From positions 62,001 to 126,000 of the forward strand of contig JBAZNL010000001.1 of assembly GCA_041649275.1 (NCBI GenBank): a stretch of DNA of 64,000 nt, read 5' to 3'. Below, in pieces: positions 1 through 8,709 of this stretch. Source of the stretch: Candidatus Izemoplasmatales bacterium. GTDB lineage: Bacteria > Bacillota_I > Bacilli_A > Izemoplasmatales > Hujiaoplasmataceae. The position numbers and the translations under genes are program-made. Position 1 is the first letter of the stretch, and each line of letters begins with the position of its first letter. Under the pieces are notes generated by a model. The model saw only the letters and a list, made by a program, of their open reading frames with translations, made no database searches and was not told where the DNA came from.

Positions 1-3000
1 GAGAACGATCCGTTCTTGATCTCATTGGTTGCGGTGTCGATCCCGAGGACGGTCGGAAGGACGTTCTCGGCGAGGGTGTCGGAAGTGGTCGCCGGCGCGC
101 TTCCGAAGTAGGTCAGGAAGGAATCGGCGGACAGGACGCACCATTCGTTGCTCATCGTGTCGGCGATGACGAGGTAGTAGGTCTCCCCGAGGGTGCCGAC
201 GGCGGAAAGGTCATAGTAATACGGGAAGAGGCAGGCTTCCGCGTTTTCGGTGCCGGAGAGGGTCGTATCGCCGAAGTGGCGGTTCCCGAAGCGGGCGATC
301 TCGACGTCGTCCGACGCGCGGCGAACCGACACGTAGGCGAAGGCGTCGTTCTTTCCGCCGCCGAGTCTGAAGGCGATCCAGCCGGAACCGCCGAGGACGA
401 AGTCGGACGATCGCAGATAGCCCATCCGTTCCTGGCCGGAGTCCTTCGTGATCGCGCCGCCGTAGATCCCAAGGTTGAAGGACCCGTCGCGGTTGTAGGT
501 GTAGTTTCCGTCGAAGTAGGTGCCGGAGACGACGCGGTCGACGGTCCACGCGGTCATCCCGCTTTCGTCCTTCCAAAGCGAGAACGACGTCCATCCGGAA
601 AGATCCGCGGTCTCGAAACCGCCGTTTTCGACGCGGTTTTCGCGGTGGTCGTAGGGAACCGTGACGGAGAGGTCGTTTCCGTCCGCGGTGCGGATCACGA
701 AACTGATCACTCCGGCGTTCTCCGCCCGCCGCGTCGCCATCCAGGCGACGGACAGGGTGAGGATCCCGGTCTCGTCGTCGAAGGTGTAGTCGGCGTCGCG
801 GATGAGCGTCGCCGCTCCGGCGGTGAGGTTCTCAAAGACGTTTCCCGCCAGGTCGACGCCGTAGCTGACGGATGCGGAAACGTCGATGAGATAGCCTTCC
901 GAGACGAGCAGCGCCTCGGGAAGGGTCGTGAAGGGCGTGATCGCGATCGCGAGGGTCAGGTCGCCGCCCGTCGTCATGATCGTGAAGTCGAGTTGCGAAG
1001 GCGTCCCGAGAAGGCTTTCCAGGTACGCCCCGTCGAACGTGAGGATGCCGGGTGTATAGGAATAGGCCGCCGTCGGGACCGTCGCCGAACCGAACAGGAT
1101 CGACGAGATCGAATCATCGTAGAGCGAGAACGCCACCTCGACGTCGACCATGGAATGTTCCCCATAGGCGAAGGGACCGGTTCCGAGCTCGGGCGTCCGC
1201 GAATCCGTGACGACGATCGTCAGATCGACGGAACCGGTCGCGTTTCCGACGCGGATCACGACGTCGACGTAGCCCTGGACGGACAGGAATCCGGACTTGA
1301 TCGTCAAAAGATCGCCGTCGAGGACGTAGTAGGCAGGGGCGAGCGGAACGCCGCCGCGGGTGATCGCAAGCGGTGAAAGCGGGTACCCCGTCAGAAGGAA
1401 CGTCACGTCCGCGGGGGCGGCGAGGTCGAACGACGCGACTTCTTCTTCGCACGCCGGCGCGCCGAGGACCGTGAGCTGGAAGTCCGCGTTCCCGCCGTCG
1501 GTCCAGAGGGTGAACGCGTGCGGGCCGAACGCCAGGGTTTCGAGATACGCGGCCGTCAGGTCGAAATAGAGGATGGAGCCTTCCCGCGGTCCGACCGTGT
1601 AGTCGGTGTCGAGAAGAAGGTCACCCGAAGCGCCGGTGATCTTCAGAATCGGGAAGTCGGTGTCGCCGGACGCGTTCGTGATCGGCCAGCGCAGGTTTTC
1701 GCCGCCCGTGACGAAGGTCTTGTCGGTGGCGTCGGCGATCGCCGGCGGCACCTCCAGATAGACGATGTCCATCTGGATGAAGACGCTCGCGAGACCGACC
1801 TCGTCGGTCGCCTGATAGTCGAAGACGACGATGCCCCACCAGCCGGGGGCGCGGACGAACGTGAAGGCGTCCTTGGCGTCGTCGATCGTGATCGTGCCGA
1901 AGTCGCCGAAGAGGGTCTTTCCGTCAAGCGAGATCTGGACCGTCGACGGCTCGCCTTCCTGCGCGTCGAGATGGTCGAAGGCGCTGCCGCCGGTGAAGAC
2001 GTAGGAATCGATCAGAAACGATCCGGCCGCGGTCACGCGGAACGGCTCGTCGACGATCGTCTCGTAGGTGTATTTCGTCACGTTCTGGCTGCCTTCGCTG
2101 GCCGTCGCACGGTCGCTCACGTGCAGTTCGAAGGTGTCGGATCCATGGGTGTTGGTCACGGTGAAGACATGGATGCCGTACGGAAGCGAGACAAGATAGG
2201 CTTCGCGGAGGATGATCCGGTCGATTTCGACGGCGTAGGCTTCGTTCGACAGGATGACCCCGCCCGTCGCGACGGTCGTCTCGGCCTCGCGGCCGGACAG
2301 GCTCGTCCAGACGATCAGGTCATCTACGACCTCGGCGCGCGCGACGAGGGTCGTCTTCGAGCCGGCGACGACCTGCGGGCCGGTCGGATTCTTGACGTGG
2401 ATCGTGACAAGCGCCACGCCTTCGACGCTGACGACATGGTCGCCCGCGGAACGGGCTTCCAGGAAACCTTCCCTGATGGTCAGAATCCCGTCCGCATAGG
2501 CGTAGTCGACGCCCGCGGTCCAGGCGACGTCCGCGAACGTGAAGTCGGCGGGATCGAGGTCGTGGGCGTACGGGGTGATCGCGAAGGCGAGGTCCCCGCC
2601 CGTCACCGTGAGGACGTAGTCCGCTTCGTCCGGTTCCGCAAGGACGGCGCGGGTATCCCGCACCTCGATCGTGAAGTCGGATGCGCCGGCTTCGGTCACG
2701 AGGGTGAAGGTGTGGACGCCGACGGAGAGGGTGAGGAGATACGACGCCCTGATCGAGAAGAGGCGGGCGTTTCCGCCGGTGCGGAGGATGAAATTCCCCG
2801 CGCCGATCGAGTCTTCGCCTTCCTTGACGTCGACCATCTTGAAGTACAGGGAGGACGATTCGGAACCGAAGGTGTCGACCGTCATCACGACGTCGCCGAA
2901 GGAGACGGCCTTGTCGACGACCTTTGCGCCGACGGCGTCGTAGACGAACGGATTCACGGTCTTGTACAGGAGGACGATCGTCCGCTCGGCGGATGCGCCG

Positions 3001-4514
3001 TAGGTGTCGGTCACCGTGAAGGCGATCTCGACCGCCCCGGCGTAGACGCTGTCGGGGACGAAGTCGAAGGTGCCGTCGCCACGGTCGGTGAGGGCGCCGG
3101 CGCCGGAAACGAGCGAAAACGCATAGCCGAGGTCGCCGACCGCGTCCGTCACCAGACCGCGGAAATCCTCCGCGAGGACGCTTTCGCCCGGCAGCTTGAT
3201 GAAGTCGTCCTTGGCGGCGATGACCGGGACGTCGTTCAGGACGAATCCGACCGCGACGGTTCCGGACGAGAGGGTGATCAGAACCGTCTTCTCCCCGGGC
3301 GCGTAGGTGCCGGTCTCGGCGCCGGCGAGCGTGAGGCGCGTTCCGTCGAACGCATAGAAGGAGGCGTTCACGGGCGTGCCGTCGATCGCGACCGACACCA
3401 GGGTTCCCCCCTTGGGGTCGACGTCGATCGGCAGGTCGGCGGTGTCGCCCTTCAGGAGAATCCCGGTTCCGACGATTTCGGCCGTCGGATGAGCGCTTAC
3501 GGCAACGGAAAACGCGCGTTCGCCGGCGGTGGTCGTAAGCAGGAACTCGTAGGTTCCGAACGCGAGCGTCGAGAGGTAGTCGGCCTTGATCGTGACCGTG
3601 TCGAACTCGTCGTCGAGGACGTAGTCGTAGGGATCGATGCCATGACCCGTAACGATAACGAGGTCGCAGGCGAACACGACCGGTTCGGCGCCGTTCTTGT
3701 CGACCGCGAAGGTCACGTCGGCGGGAGCGTCGAGGTCGAACGCCTGGTCCGGAATCGGACTCGGATCGACCGTCTTGTAGGTGAGCGTGACGTCCCGCGA
3801 GGCGAAGGCGCCGTATTCGTCCGTCGCCGTGATCCGGATCACGGCCGTGCCGGATCCGATCCCGTCCGGGACGTAGTCGAAGGAACCATCAAGACGGTCC
3901 GTGAAGACGCCGTCGCCCGAAACGAGGAGATAGCGCACCGCGAGGGCGCCGATCGCGTCGTTCACGAGTCCGGTCCAGTCCTCGCCGGAAATCGCTTCGC
4001 CGGGATACTTGATGAAGTCGTCCTTGGCGGAGATCGTCGGGACGTCGTTACAGACGAAGGCCGCGTCGGCGGTCCCGCCGGTCGTTTCGAGAACCAGCGC
4101 GTGATTCCCGAGAGAGAGGTCCGCCAGGGTCGCGGCGTACAGGTGCAGGATCCCGCCGGAGAGGTCGTAGTCGCCGGAACCGAGGCTCCCGCCGTCGATC
4201 GCGACGGAAACAAGCGCCGCCCCCTTCAGGTCGGCCGCGGCCTCGAGGCCGTCGCCGCCGACGGTGTAGACGGACGGGCCGTCAAACGACAGCGTCGGCG
4301 CGTCGTGGATCGTGACCGTGCCGGTCGTCGTCCCGGTCGAACCGGTCGTCGTCGTGCGCGACCCGGTGGTCGTGGTCGCGGTCGTTGTCGACGTCGAAAC
4401 GACGGTGCCGGTCGTCGGCAGCGTCGGGAGGGTGGTGGTCGTGACCTCCGCGCAGCTGGCGGGGAGGATGCCCATCGCGATGAGCATGAGGATGATCTCG
4501 AAGATTTTTTTCAT
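1..4514 (-). CDS. Giant modular surface lipoprotein, C-terminus beyond window
   Basis: An uninterrupted frame of about 1,500 codons starts at 4514 and leaves the window at its left edge, so the product is C-terminally incomplete here. Residues 1-21 are a lipoprotein signal peptide (MKKIFEI..., lipobox LPASC, Cys21). A Thr-rich linker of about 45 residues follows. The body is a string of Ig-like modules: several resemble X2-type modules (DVTF..., later DYxYxDGxLTI and a Leu-rich strand), and two copies of a cadherin-like module lie at 2958-3240 and 3769-4050. Near the left edge is an NGGFE-x-DLSGWT module that also occurs in the next lipoprotein upstream. The gene is last in the glycan operon seen here. 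The likely role is binding polysaccharide at the cell surface; any catalytic domain would lie outside the window. No enzyme motif is visible. Function is inferred from modules and context. Confidence 0.85.
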   Translation of the reverse strand, partial: MKKIFEIILMLIAMGILPASCAEVTTTTLPTLPTTGTVVSTSTTTATTTTGSRTTTTGSTGTTTGTVTIHDAPTLSFDGPSVYTVGGDGLEAAADLKGAALVSVAIDGGSLGSGDYDLSGGILHLYAATLADLSLGNHALVLETTGGTADAAFVCNDVPTISAKDDFIKYPGEAISGEDWTGLVNDAIGALAVRYLLVSGDGVFTDRLDGSFDYVPDGIGSGTAVIRITATDEYGAFASRDVTLTYKTVDPSPIPDQAFDLDAPADVTFAVDKNGAEPVVFACDLVIVTGHGIDPYDYVLDDEFDTVTIKADYLSTLAFGTYEFLLTTTAGERAFSVAVSAHPTAEIVGTGILLKGDTADLPIDVDPKGGTLVSVAIDGTPVNASFYAFDGTRLTLAGAETGTYAPGEKTVLITLSSGTVAVGFVLNDVPVIAAKDDFIKLPGESVLAEDFRGLVTDAVGDLGYAFSLVSGAGALTDRGDGTFDFVPDSVYAGAVEIAFTVTDTYGASAERTIVLLYKTVNPFVYDAVGAKVVDKAVSFGDVVMTVDTFGSESSSLYFKMVDVKEGEDSIGAGNFILRTGGNARLFSIRASYLLTLSVGVHTFTLVTEAGASDFTIEVRDTRAVLAEPDEADYVLTVTGGDLAFAITPYAHDLDPADFTFADVAWTAGVDYAYADGILTIREGFLEARSAGDHVVSVEGVALVTIHVKNPTGPQVVAGSKTTLVARAEVVDDLIVWTSLSGREAETTVATGGVILSNEAYAVEIDRIILREAYLVSLPYGIHVFTVTNTHGSDTFELHVSDRATASEGSQNVTKYTYETIVDEPFRVTAAGSFLIDSYVFTGGSAFDHLDAQEGEPSTVQISLDGKTLFGDFGTITIDDAKDAFTFVRAPGWWGIVVFDYQATDEVGLASVFIQMDIVYLEVPPAIADATDKTFVTGGENLRWPITNASGDTDFPILKITGASGDLLLDTDYTVGPREGSILYFDLTAAYLETLAFGPHAFTLWTDGGNADFQLTVLGAPACEEEVASFDLAAPADVTFLLTGYPLSPLAITRGGVPLAPAYYVLDGDLLTIKSGFLSVQGYVDVVIRVGNATGSVDLTIVVTDSRTPELGTGPFAYGEHSMVDVEVAFSLYDDSISSILFGSATVPTAAYSYTPGILTFDGAYLESLLGTPSQLDFTIMTTGGDLTLAIAITPFTTLPEALLVSEGYLIDVSASVSYGVDLAGNVFENLTAGAATLIRDADYTFDDETGILTLSVAWMATRRAENAGVISFVIRTADGNDLSVTVPYDHRENRVENGGFETADLSGWTSFSLWKDESGMTAWTVDRVVSGTYFDGNYTYNRDGSFNLGIYGGAITKDSGQERMGYLRSSDFVLGGSGWIAFRLGGGKNDAFAYVSVRRASDDVEIARFGNRHFGDTTLSGTENAEACLFPYYYDLSAVGTLGETYYLVIADTMSNEWCVLSADSFLTYFGSAPATTSDTLAENVLPTVLGIDTATNEIKNGSF
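2958..4050 (-). repeat. Two diverged copies of a ~95-aa cadherin-like module
   Basis: Within the giant lipoprotein, about 2958-3240 and 3769-4050 encode parallel modules. Each begins near KDDFIK-x-PGE, passes through GLVxDAxGxL, LVSGxG and DGxFDxVPD, and ends in a VTDxYGA or ATDEYGA strand followed by LxYKTV. The copies are diverged rather than identical, so this is old domain duplication within a surface protein and not a recent tandem repeat. Confidence 0.6.
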
Positions 4515-4528
4515 GCGTCCATCTCTTT

Positions 4529-5920
4529 TCATGAGTTCAGGTCCGTTCCCGCCTCGCCGAAATCGTAATCCGGCGCGATCGCGTAGTAGGTGACGATGTC
4601 GTCCACGAAGATCACGTCCCAGGGTCCGGCGGCGTTGTCGACGATCTCGATGTAGCATTCCTTCCCGAGATACGCGGAAAGGTCAATGTAGTAGGTGATG
4701 AGCGCGTTCCCGTCGTGGCGGACGTTGGCGAGCCGGAAGAGCTCCCGATTCGTCCGCCGCTCGCGGATCGAGACATAGGTGTCCTTGTCGAAGCGGGCTC
4801 CCTGCGCGGCGCCGATGCGGAGGCTCACGATCCCCGACCCGTCGATCCGGAAGAGCCCGGACCGGAGCAGCCCGGTGGCGGCGTCGCCGCCCTCGTCGCT
4901 CCGCAGGACGCCGTCCAGGATGCGGAAGGAGGCCAGATCCCCGGACCATCCCGCAAGACCGTTTGCGAACGATCCGTTCTCCACCTGGTTCGTGACGTAG
5001 GCCGCCTCGAAGGCCGGCTTCACGTCAACGGCGAGAAAACCGACGTCGGGGACCGTCTCTTGGTAGGTCTCGAAGGCGTCGAAGGTGAGAAAGTCCCAGG
5101 CGTGTCCGCCGCGGTCGACGATCTCGAGGTAGAGCCTTCGGCCAAGCAGGGCGGTGAGGTCGGCGCGGTAAGGGGCGAGGTTCTCCCCGAAGTAGGCGGG
5201 ATCGGTTTCGGAGACGCCGACGTCGAAGGCGGCGTTCCCGAAGCGGGCCACCTCCGTCCCCGTGCTCGCATCGTAGACCGAGACATAGGAGAGGTCGGGG
5301 TCGTCCCCGCCGCCGAGCAGGTATGTGATCCAGCCGACGCCGCCGAGGGTGAAGACGCTCGAACGGAGGATTCCCGTCTTCTCGGTCCAGGCGTCGCCGC
5401 CGTCGCCCTCGAAGGCGAAGACGAAGCCGCCGGTGCCGCCGAAGGGGATGGAGCTCCCGGGGACGAGCGCGTTCTCGCGCACGGCCGCTGCCGAGAAGGA
5501 AAGCAGCGCGTCCTCGCCCTTGAAGGACGTGATTGCGGTCCAGCCGGTCAGATCGCCGGTCTCGAAGCCGCCGTTCACGACGCGGCAGGAATTCTGCTCG
5601 TCGGCGACGGATAGTTCGAGGGTCGCCGTCCCGGAGGTGTAGACCGCATCGAAGGCGTAGGTGCCCGGCGCCAGGGTCGCGAGGTAGACGGCCTTGATCG
5701 TCACCGTCCCGTCCGCGACGAGGTAATCGCCCGAGGCGATGCCGTGGCCCTCGAGCCAGGCGAAGGAACCCTCCCCGGCGTCGATCGCGAACGTCACGTC
5801 GTTCATCGCCGAAAGCGAGAAGACGGCGTTCTCGGACGTGAAGTCGAGCGCCGCCGCGCACGCCGAAAGGACCCCGACGAGGGCCAGGACGAAGAGCGTT
5901 TTCAGGCGGCGGACGAACAT
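4529..5920 (-). CDS. Surface lipoprotein with X2-type module and two NGGFE-type modules
   Basis: 463 aa. The start at 5920 (MFVRRLKTL) is set by AAGGAG just upstream; a longer reading frame further upstream has no ribosome site and overlaps the preceding gene. The N-terminus is a lipoprotein signal (lipobox LSAC). Residues about 30-105 look like a CBM_X2/X2-like Ig module (DVTFAID, HGIASGDYLVADGTVTIK, a Leu-rich strand, then the ATLEL end). Two beta-sandwich modules follow, each starting N-G-x-F-x-x-GLxGW and containing LGGGDD or IGAAQG with V-S-V/I-x-D/R and a closing FxT-Y-x motif; they resemble modules attached to secreted glycosidases. No catalytic residues are visible. It lies between the DUF1861 gene (4 nt apart) and the giant lipoprotein (14 nt), so it is probably a glycan-binding partner of the same uptake system. 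Confidence 0.8.
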   Translation of the reverse strand: MFVRRLKTLFVLALVGVLSACAAALDFTSENAVFSLSAMNDVTFAIDAGEGSFAWLEGHGIASGDYLVADGTVTIKAVYLATLAPGTYAFDAVYTSGTATLELSVADEQNSCRVVNGGFETGDLTGWTAITSFKGEDALLSFSAAAVRENALVPGSSIPFGGTGGFVFAFEGDGGDAWTEKTGILRSSVFTLGGVGWITYLLGGGDDPDLSYVSVYDASTGTEVARFGNAAFDVGVSETDPAYFGENLAPYRADLTALLGRRLYLEIVDRGGHAWDFLTFDAFETYQETVPDVGFLAVDVKPAFEAAYVTNQVENGSFANGLAGWSGDLASFRILDGVLRSDEGGDAATGLLRSGLFRIDGSGIVSLRIGAAQGARFDKDTYVSIRERRTNRELFRLANVRHDGNALITYYIDLSAYLGKECYIEIVDNAAGPWDVIFVDDIVTYYAIAPDYDFGEAGTDLNS

Positions 5921-5924
5921 GGGA

Positions 5925-6863
5925 TCACTCCTTTTCGAAGGCTTCGAACGGATCGTCGACGATCGCCGCGTGCGCTTCGGCGTCGGACAATCCGACATAG
6001 ACGGTGGCGGTACCGTTGCCGTGGCGGACGAGTCCGCCGGCGAAGACGACGTCGACGAGGTCGGGGCGCTTGGCGGCGCCCGGTGTGAAATCGCGGCGTT
6101 CGCACAGGATGTTGACTTCCGTGCTTCGGCGCGTGGCGGGATCGAAGACGAAGGTCATCCCGTAGTAGTGGCGGACGTCGCCTTCCGACATCGTCGCGAT
6201 GTGCCCGACGATCCCGAGCAGGCCGCCCTCGAGCGGAAGGATCTGGTTCACGCCCCCCCAGCATCCCTCCGGGAACTGGGTGGCGAGCAGCGGTGCGCTT
6301 GCGATCGCGGCCGGGTTCACGCCCGAAAGGTCGTCGCAGGCGTAGTAGCCGATCCGGCCGGGGCCGGCGATCCCGCCCTGGGGACGGGTGAAGACGTGGA
6401 GCACGCCGCGGCGTTCGACGCGGACGTCCTTCATCTTCGCGGGCGCGTCGGCGATCCGGACGAGGGTGGAGAGGTCGTCGCCCCGGTAGAACGCGGTGTT
6501 CCACGTGTCGATCCGGCCGTCGGCGTCCTCATGGATCGCGGTGCCGCCGATCAGGAGCGCGCCGTCCAGAACGGTCGCGTACGGATCCTGGAAATCGTCG
6601 ATCCCGCCCGGGAGGACCCGGTAGCAGTCCAGATCGACCTTCTCGAAGAAGCGCACGGCCGATCGTTCGCTTTCGCGCCGTTCGACGCGGCCGGCGATCA
6701 GGCGCCTTCCCTTCCACGAAAACTCGTTTGAGACGTTGTAGACGTCGAAACCGTCGACGCCGAGGAATTCGAGTCGCGCCGTCTCGTAGACGGCCGGATT
6801 GCGGCGGTGCCGTTCGACGAGGGTCGACAGCGCCGTCGGTTCTGTCACATACTTGATGTTCAT
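5925..6863 (-). CDS. DUF1861 family protein (beta-propeller, glycoside-related)
   Basis: 312 aa, cytoplasmic (no signal peptide). The start at 6863 gives a 4-nt ATGA overlap with the upstream permease, typical of translational coupling. Features matching DUF1861: YNVSN near residue 50, IAGRVERRESE, FQDPYATVLDG, a KMKDVRVER segment and ILPLEGGLLGIVGH. This family is thought to share the five-bladed beta-propeller fold of GH130/GH43 enzymes and often sits beside GH130 genes, as it does here. Its activity is not established to my knowledge. A role as an accessory mannoside-processing enzyme is inferred from context only. Confidence 0.75.
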   Translation of the reverse strand: MNIKYVTEPTALSTLVERHRRNPAVYETARLEFLGVDGFDVYNVSNEFSWKGRRLIAGRVERRESERSAVRFFEKVDLDCYRVLPGGIDDFQDPYATVLDGALLIGGTAIHEDADGRIDTWNTAFYRGDDLSTLVRIADAPAKMKDVRVERRGVLHVFTRPQGGIAGPGRIGYYACDDLSGVNPAAIASAPLLATQFPEGCWGGVNQILPLEGGLLGIVGHIATMSEGDVRHYYGMTFVFDPATRRSTEVNILCERRDFTPGAAKRPDLVDVVFAGGLVRHGNGTATVYVGLSDAEAHAAIVDDPFEAFEKE

Positions 6864-7756
6864 CCCTTGATCCCCACTCCGGAGACGCTCTCCATGAATT
6901 GTTTTTGCATGAAACTGAACAGCAGGACTTCCGGAATCATCGCGATCAGGCTCGCGACCGACACGTAGTTCCAGGGGACGATCGGATTGCTGCCCCCCCA
7001 TTGATAGAGGTTTTCGAAGATCGTGATGCTGTTGGCCATCAGCCAGTTGCTTTGCCGGGTGACGTAGAGCGCGGGACCGTACAGGTCGTTGTAGGTGCCG
7101 ATGAAGTACAAAAGGATCGCCGTCACGAAGACCGGACGGTTGAGCGGGACGGCGATCTTCCAGAAGATCCGAAACTCCGAGTAGCCGTCGATCCGGGCGG
7201 CCTCGATGTAGGCCTTCGGGATGTTCTGGAAGAACTGCTTGAAGAGGAAGATCATGAAGACGTCGGTCCCGAACCAGCAGGCGATCCAGAGCGGGATGTA
7301 GGCGATCTCCCGGAGCCCGGTGTTGACCATGAACTCGTAGATCGGGATCCCGAGGATCTCCCCGGGGATCATCATCGTCGCGAGCAGGACGACGAAGATC
7401 GCGTTCTTGTGGGGGAAGCGGTAGACGGCGAAGGCATACCCCGCCATCGAGCACGTGATCGCCGTGCCGAGGGTCTTGAGAGCGAACACGGCCATCGTGT
7501 TCAGAAACATCCGGACGACGTCGTAGTCGGGATGGGTGAGGACGAACTCGATGTTCTCGAAGAGGGCGAACGAGTGGGGAAACATCGTCGCCTGGGTGGA
7601 GGATTCGGCGAGGTCCTTCATCGCGGTGATGACGAGGTAGTACAGCGGCAGAAGCGCGACGATCGCGAAGAGGATGAGGGGGATGTACACGAGCGCCTGA
7701 CGGCGGTTGCGCCGGCGACGGACCGCCGACAGCGGCTTCTTCCCGGAGGGGCTCAT
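6860..7756 (-). CDS. ABC sugar transporter permease, MalG type
   Basis: 298 aa inner-membrane protein with about six hydrophobic spans. It carries the binding-protein-dependent permease EAA loop near residues 200-220 (YIEAARIDGYSEFRIFWKIA), which docks on the ATPase. The start at 7756 overlaps the stop of the partner permease by ATGA. With the permease at 7753-8688 and the binding protein at 8710-10029 it forms a carbohydrate-uptake-1-type importer. No ATPase gene is in the cluster, so a shared MsmX/MalK-like ATPase encoded elsewhere is expected. Substrate is inferred from the neighbouring GH130 gene to be a mannoside or related oligosaccharide. Confidence 0.92.
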   Translation of the reverse strand: MSPSGKKPLSAVRRRRNRRQALVYIPLILFAIVALLPLYYLVITAMKDLAESSTQATMFPHSFALFENIEFVLTHPDYDVVRMFLNTMAVFALKTLGTAITCSMAGYAFAVYRFPHKNAIFVVLLATMMIPGEILGIPIYEFMVNTGLREIAYIPLWIACWFGTDVFMIFLFKQFFQNIPKAYIEAARIDGYSEFRIFWKIAVPLNRPVFVTAILLYFIGTYNDLYGPALYVTRQSNWLMANSITIFENLYQWGGSNPIVPWNYVSVASLIAMIPEVLLFSFMQKQFMESVSGVGIKG

Positions 7757-8688
7757 AACGCCACGTCCTTCTGGACATAGTACCGGGAGAACAGGAAGTT
7801 GAGTCCGGTGAGGGCGAGGATGACGAGGAAGAAGAGCCACGCCATCGCCGCCGCATAACCGAGCTCGTAGGAGTAGTCCGGGGTGAAGGCGGTCATGAAC
7901 ATGTAGATGGGGAAGAGGAGGGTCGAGTGCGCCGGCTCGCCGCTGCCGTTGCCCATCACGTAGGCGAGCGAGAACGACCGCATCCCGTCGATGGTGATCA
8001 TGATCACGTTCAGGAAGAGCATCGGCGAGATCAGGGGCATGGTGATCTTCCAGAACTTCCGGAAGGGCGTCGCGCCCTCGATGTCGGCGACCTCGTAGAG
8101 CGATGCGGGGATTCCCTGGAGGGCGGCGAGGAAGACGAGCATCTTGACGCCGAACCCCATCGCGGACACGAGGATCATCGTGACGAGGGCGGTTTCCGGC
8201 GAGACGTACCACAGCGGCGGATTCGCCACGCCGAACGTCTCGAGGATCCGGTTCAGGAGTCCGGTATTCGGATTGAGGATGTTCTTGTAGACGGCCCCGA
8301 CGGCGAAGGCGGGGATGATGAACGGCAGAAAGTAGATCGTCCGGAAGATCCCGATGCCCTTCACCTTGGCGTTCAGGAGCATCGCCAGGATGAGCGAAGT
8401 GACGAGCACGAGGATCCCGGATCCGACCGCGAAGACGAGCGACTGGATCATTGAGCGTTTGAACAGAGGATCCCCCGCGAGGGCCAGACGGTAGTTGTCC
8501 CAACCGACGAAATGGACGTCGATTCCATAGACGGTCTTGTCGGTGAACGACAGGACGATCGTGCGGATCACCGGTACCAGATAGAAGAGCAGGAAGCCGA
8601 GGAGGGCGATGCCGGCGAACAGGAGAAAGTACTTGTATTCCTTGCGGTAGCCGCGTTTCAGGATCCTGGCGAGTGCGCGCTTCTCCAT
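7753..8688 (-). CDS. ABC sugar transporter permease, MalF type
   Basis: 311 aa with a cationic cytoplasmic N-terminus, a first span around residues 20-40 (FLLFAGIALLGFLLFYLVP) and about five further spans. The EAA loop reads LYEVADIEGATPFRKFWKI near residues 195-213. This is the MalF-like half of the importer and directly precedes its MalG-like partner with a 4-nt overlap. It follows the binding-protein gene after 21 nt. The family membership is clear; substrate specificity cannot be read from the permease alone. Confidence 0.92.
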   Translation of the reverse strand: MEKRALARILKRGYRKEYKYFLLFAGIALLGFLLFYLVPVIRTIVLSFTDKTVYGIDVHFVGWDNYRLALAGDPLFKRSMIQSLVFAVGSGILVLVTSLILAMLLNAKVKGIGIFRTIYFLPFIIPAFAVGAVYKNILNPNTGLLNRILETFGVANPPLWYVSPETALVTMILVSAMGFGVKMLVFLAALQGIPASLYEVADIEGATPFRKFWKITMPLISPMLFLNVIMITIDGMRSFSLAYVMGNGSGEPAHSTLLFPIYMFMTAFTPDYSYELGYAAAMAWLFFLVILALTGLNFLFSRYYVQKDVAL

Positions 8689-8709
8689 CGGTCCGCGCCT
8701 CCTTTCTTC

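Noticed and set aside
276..4568. Long plus-strand open frames (276-1376, 1518-4568) opposite the giant lipoprotein
   Set aside because: They are low-complexity Arg/Asp/Val-rich translations without ribosome sites and mirror the codon pattern of the real minus-strand gene, which has a lipobox and domain structure.
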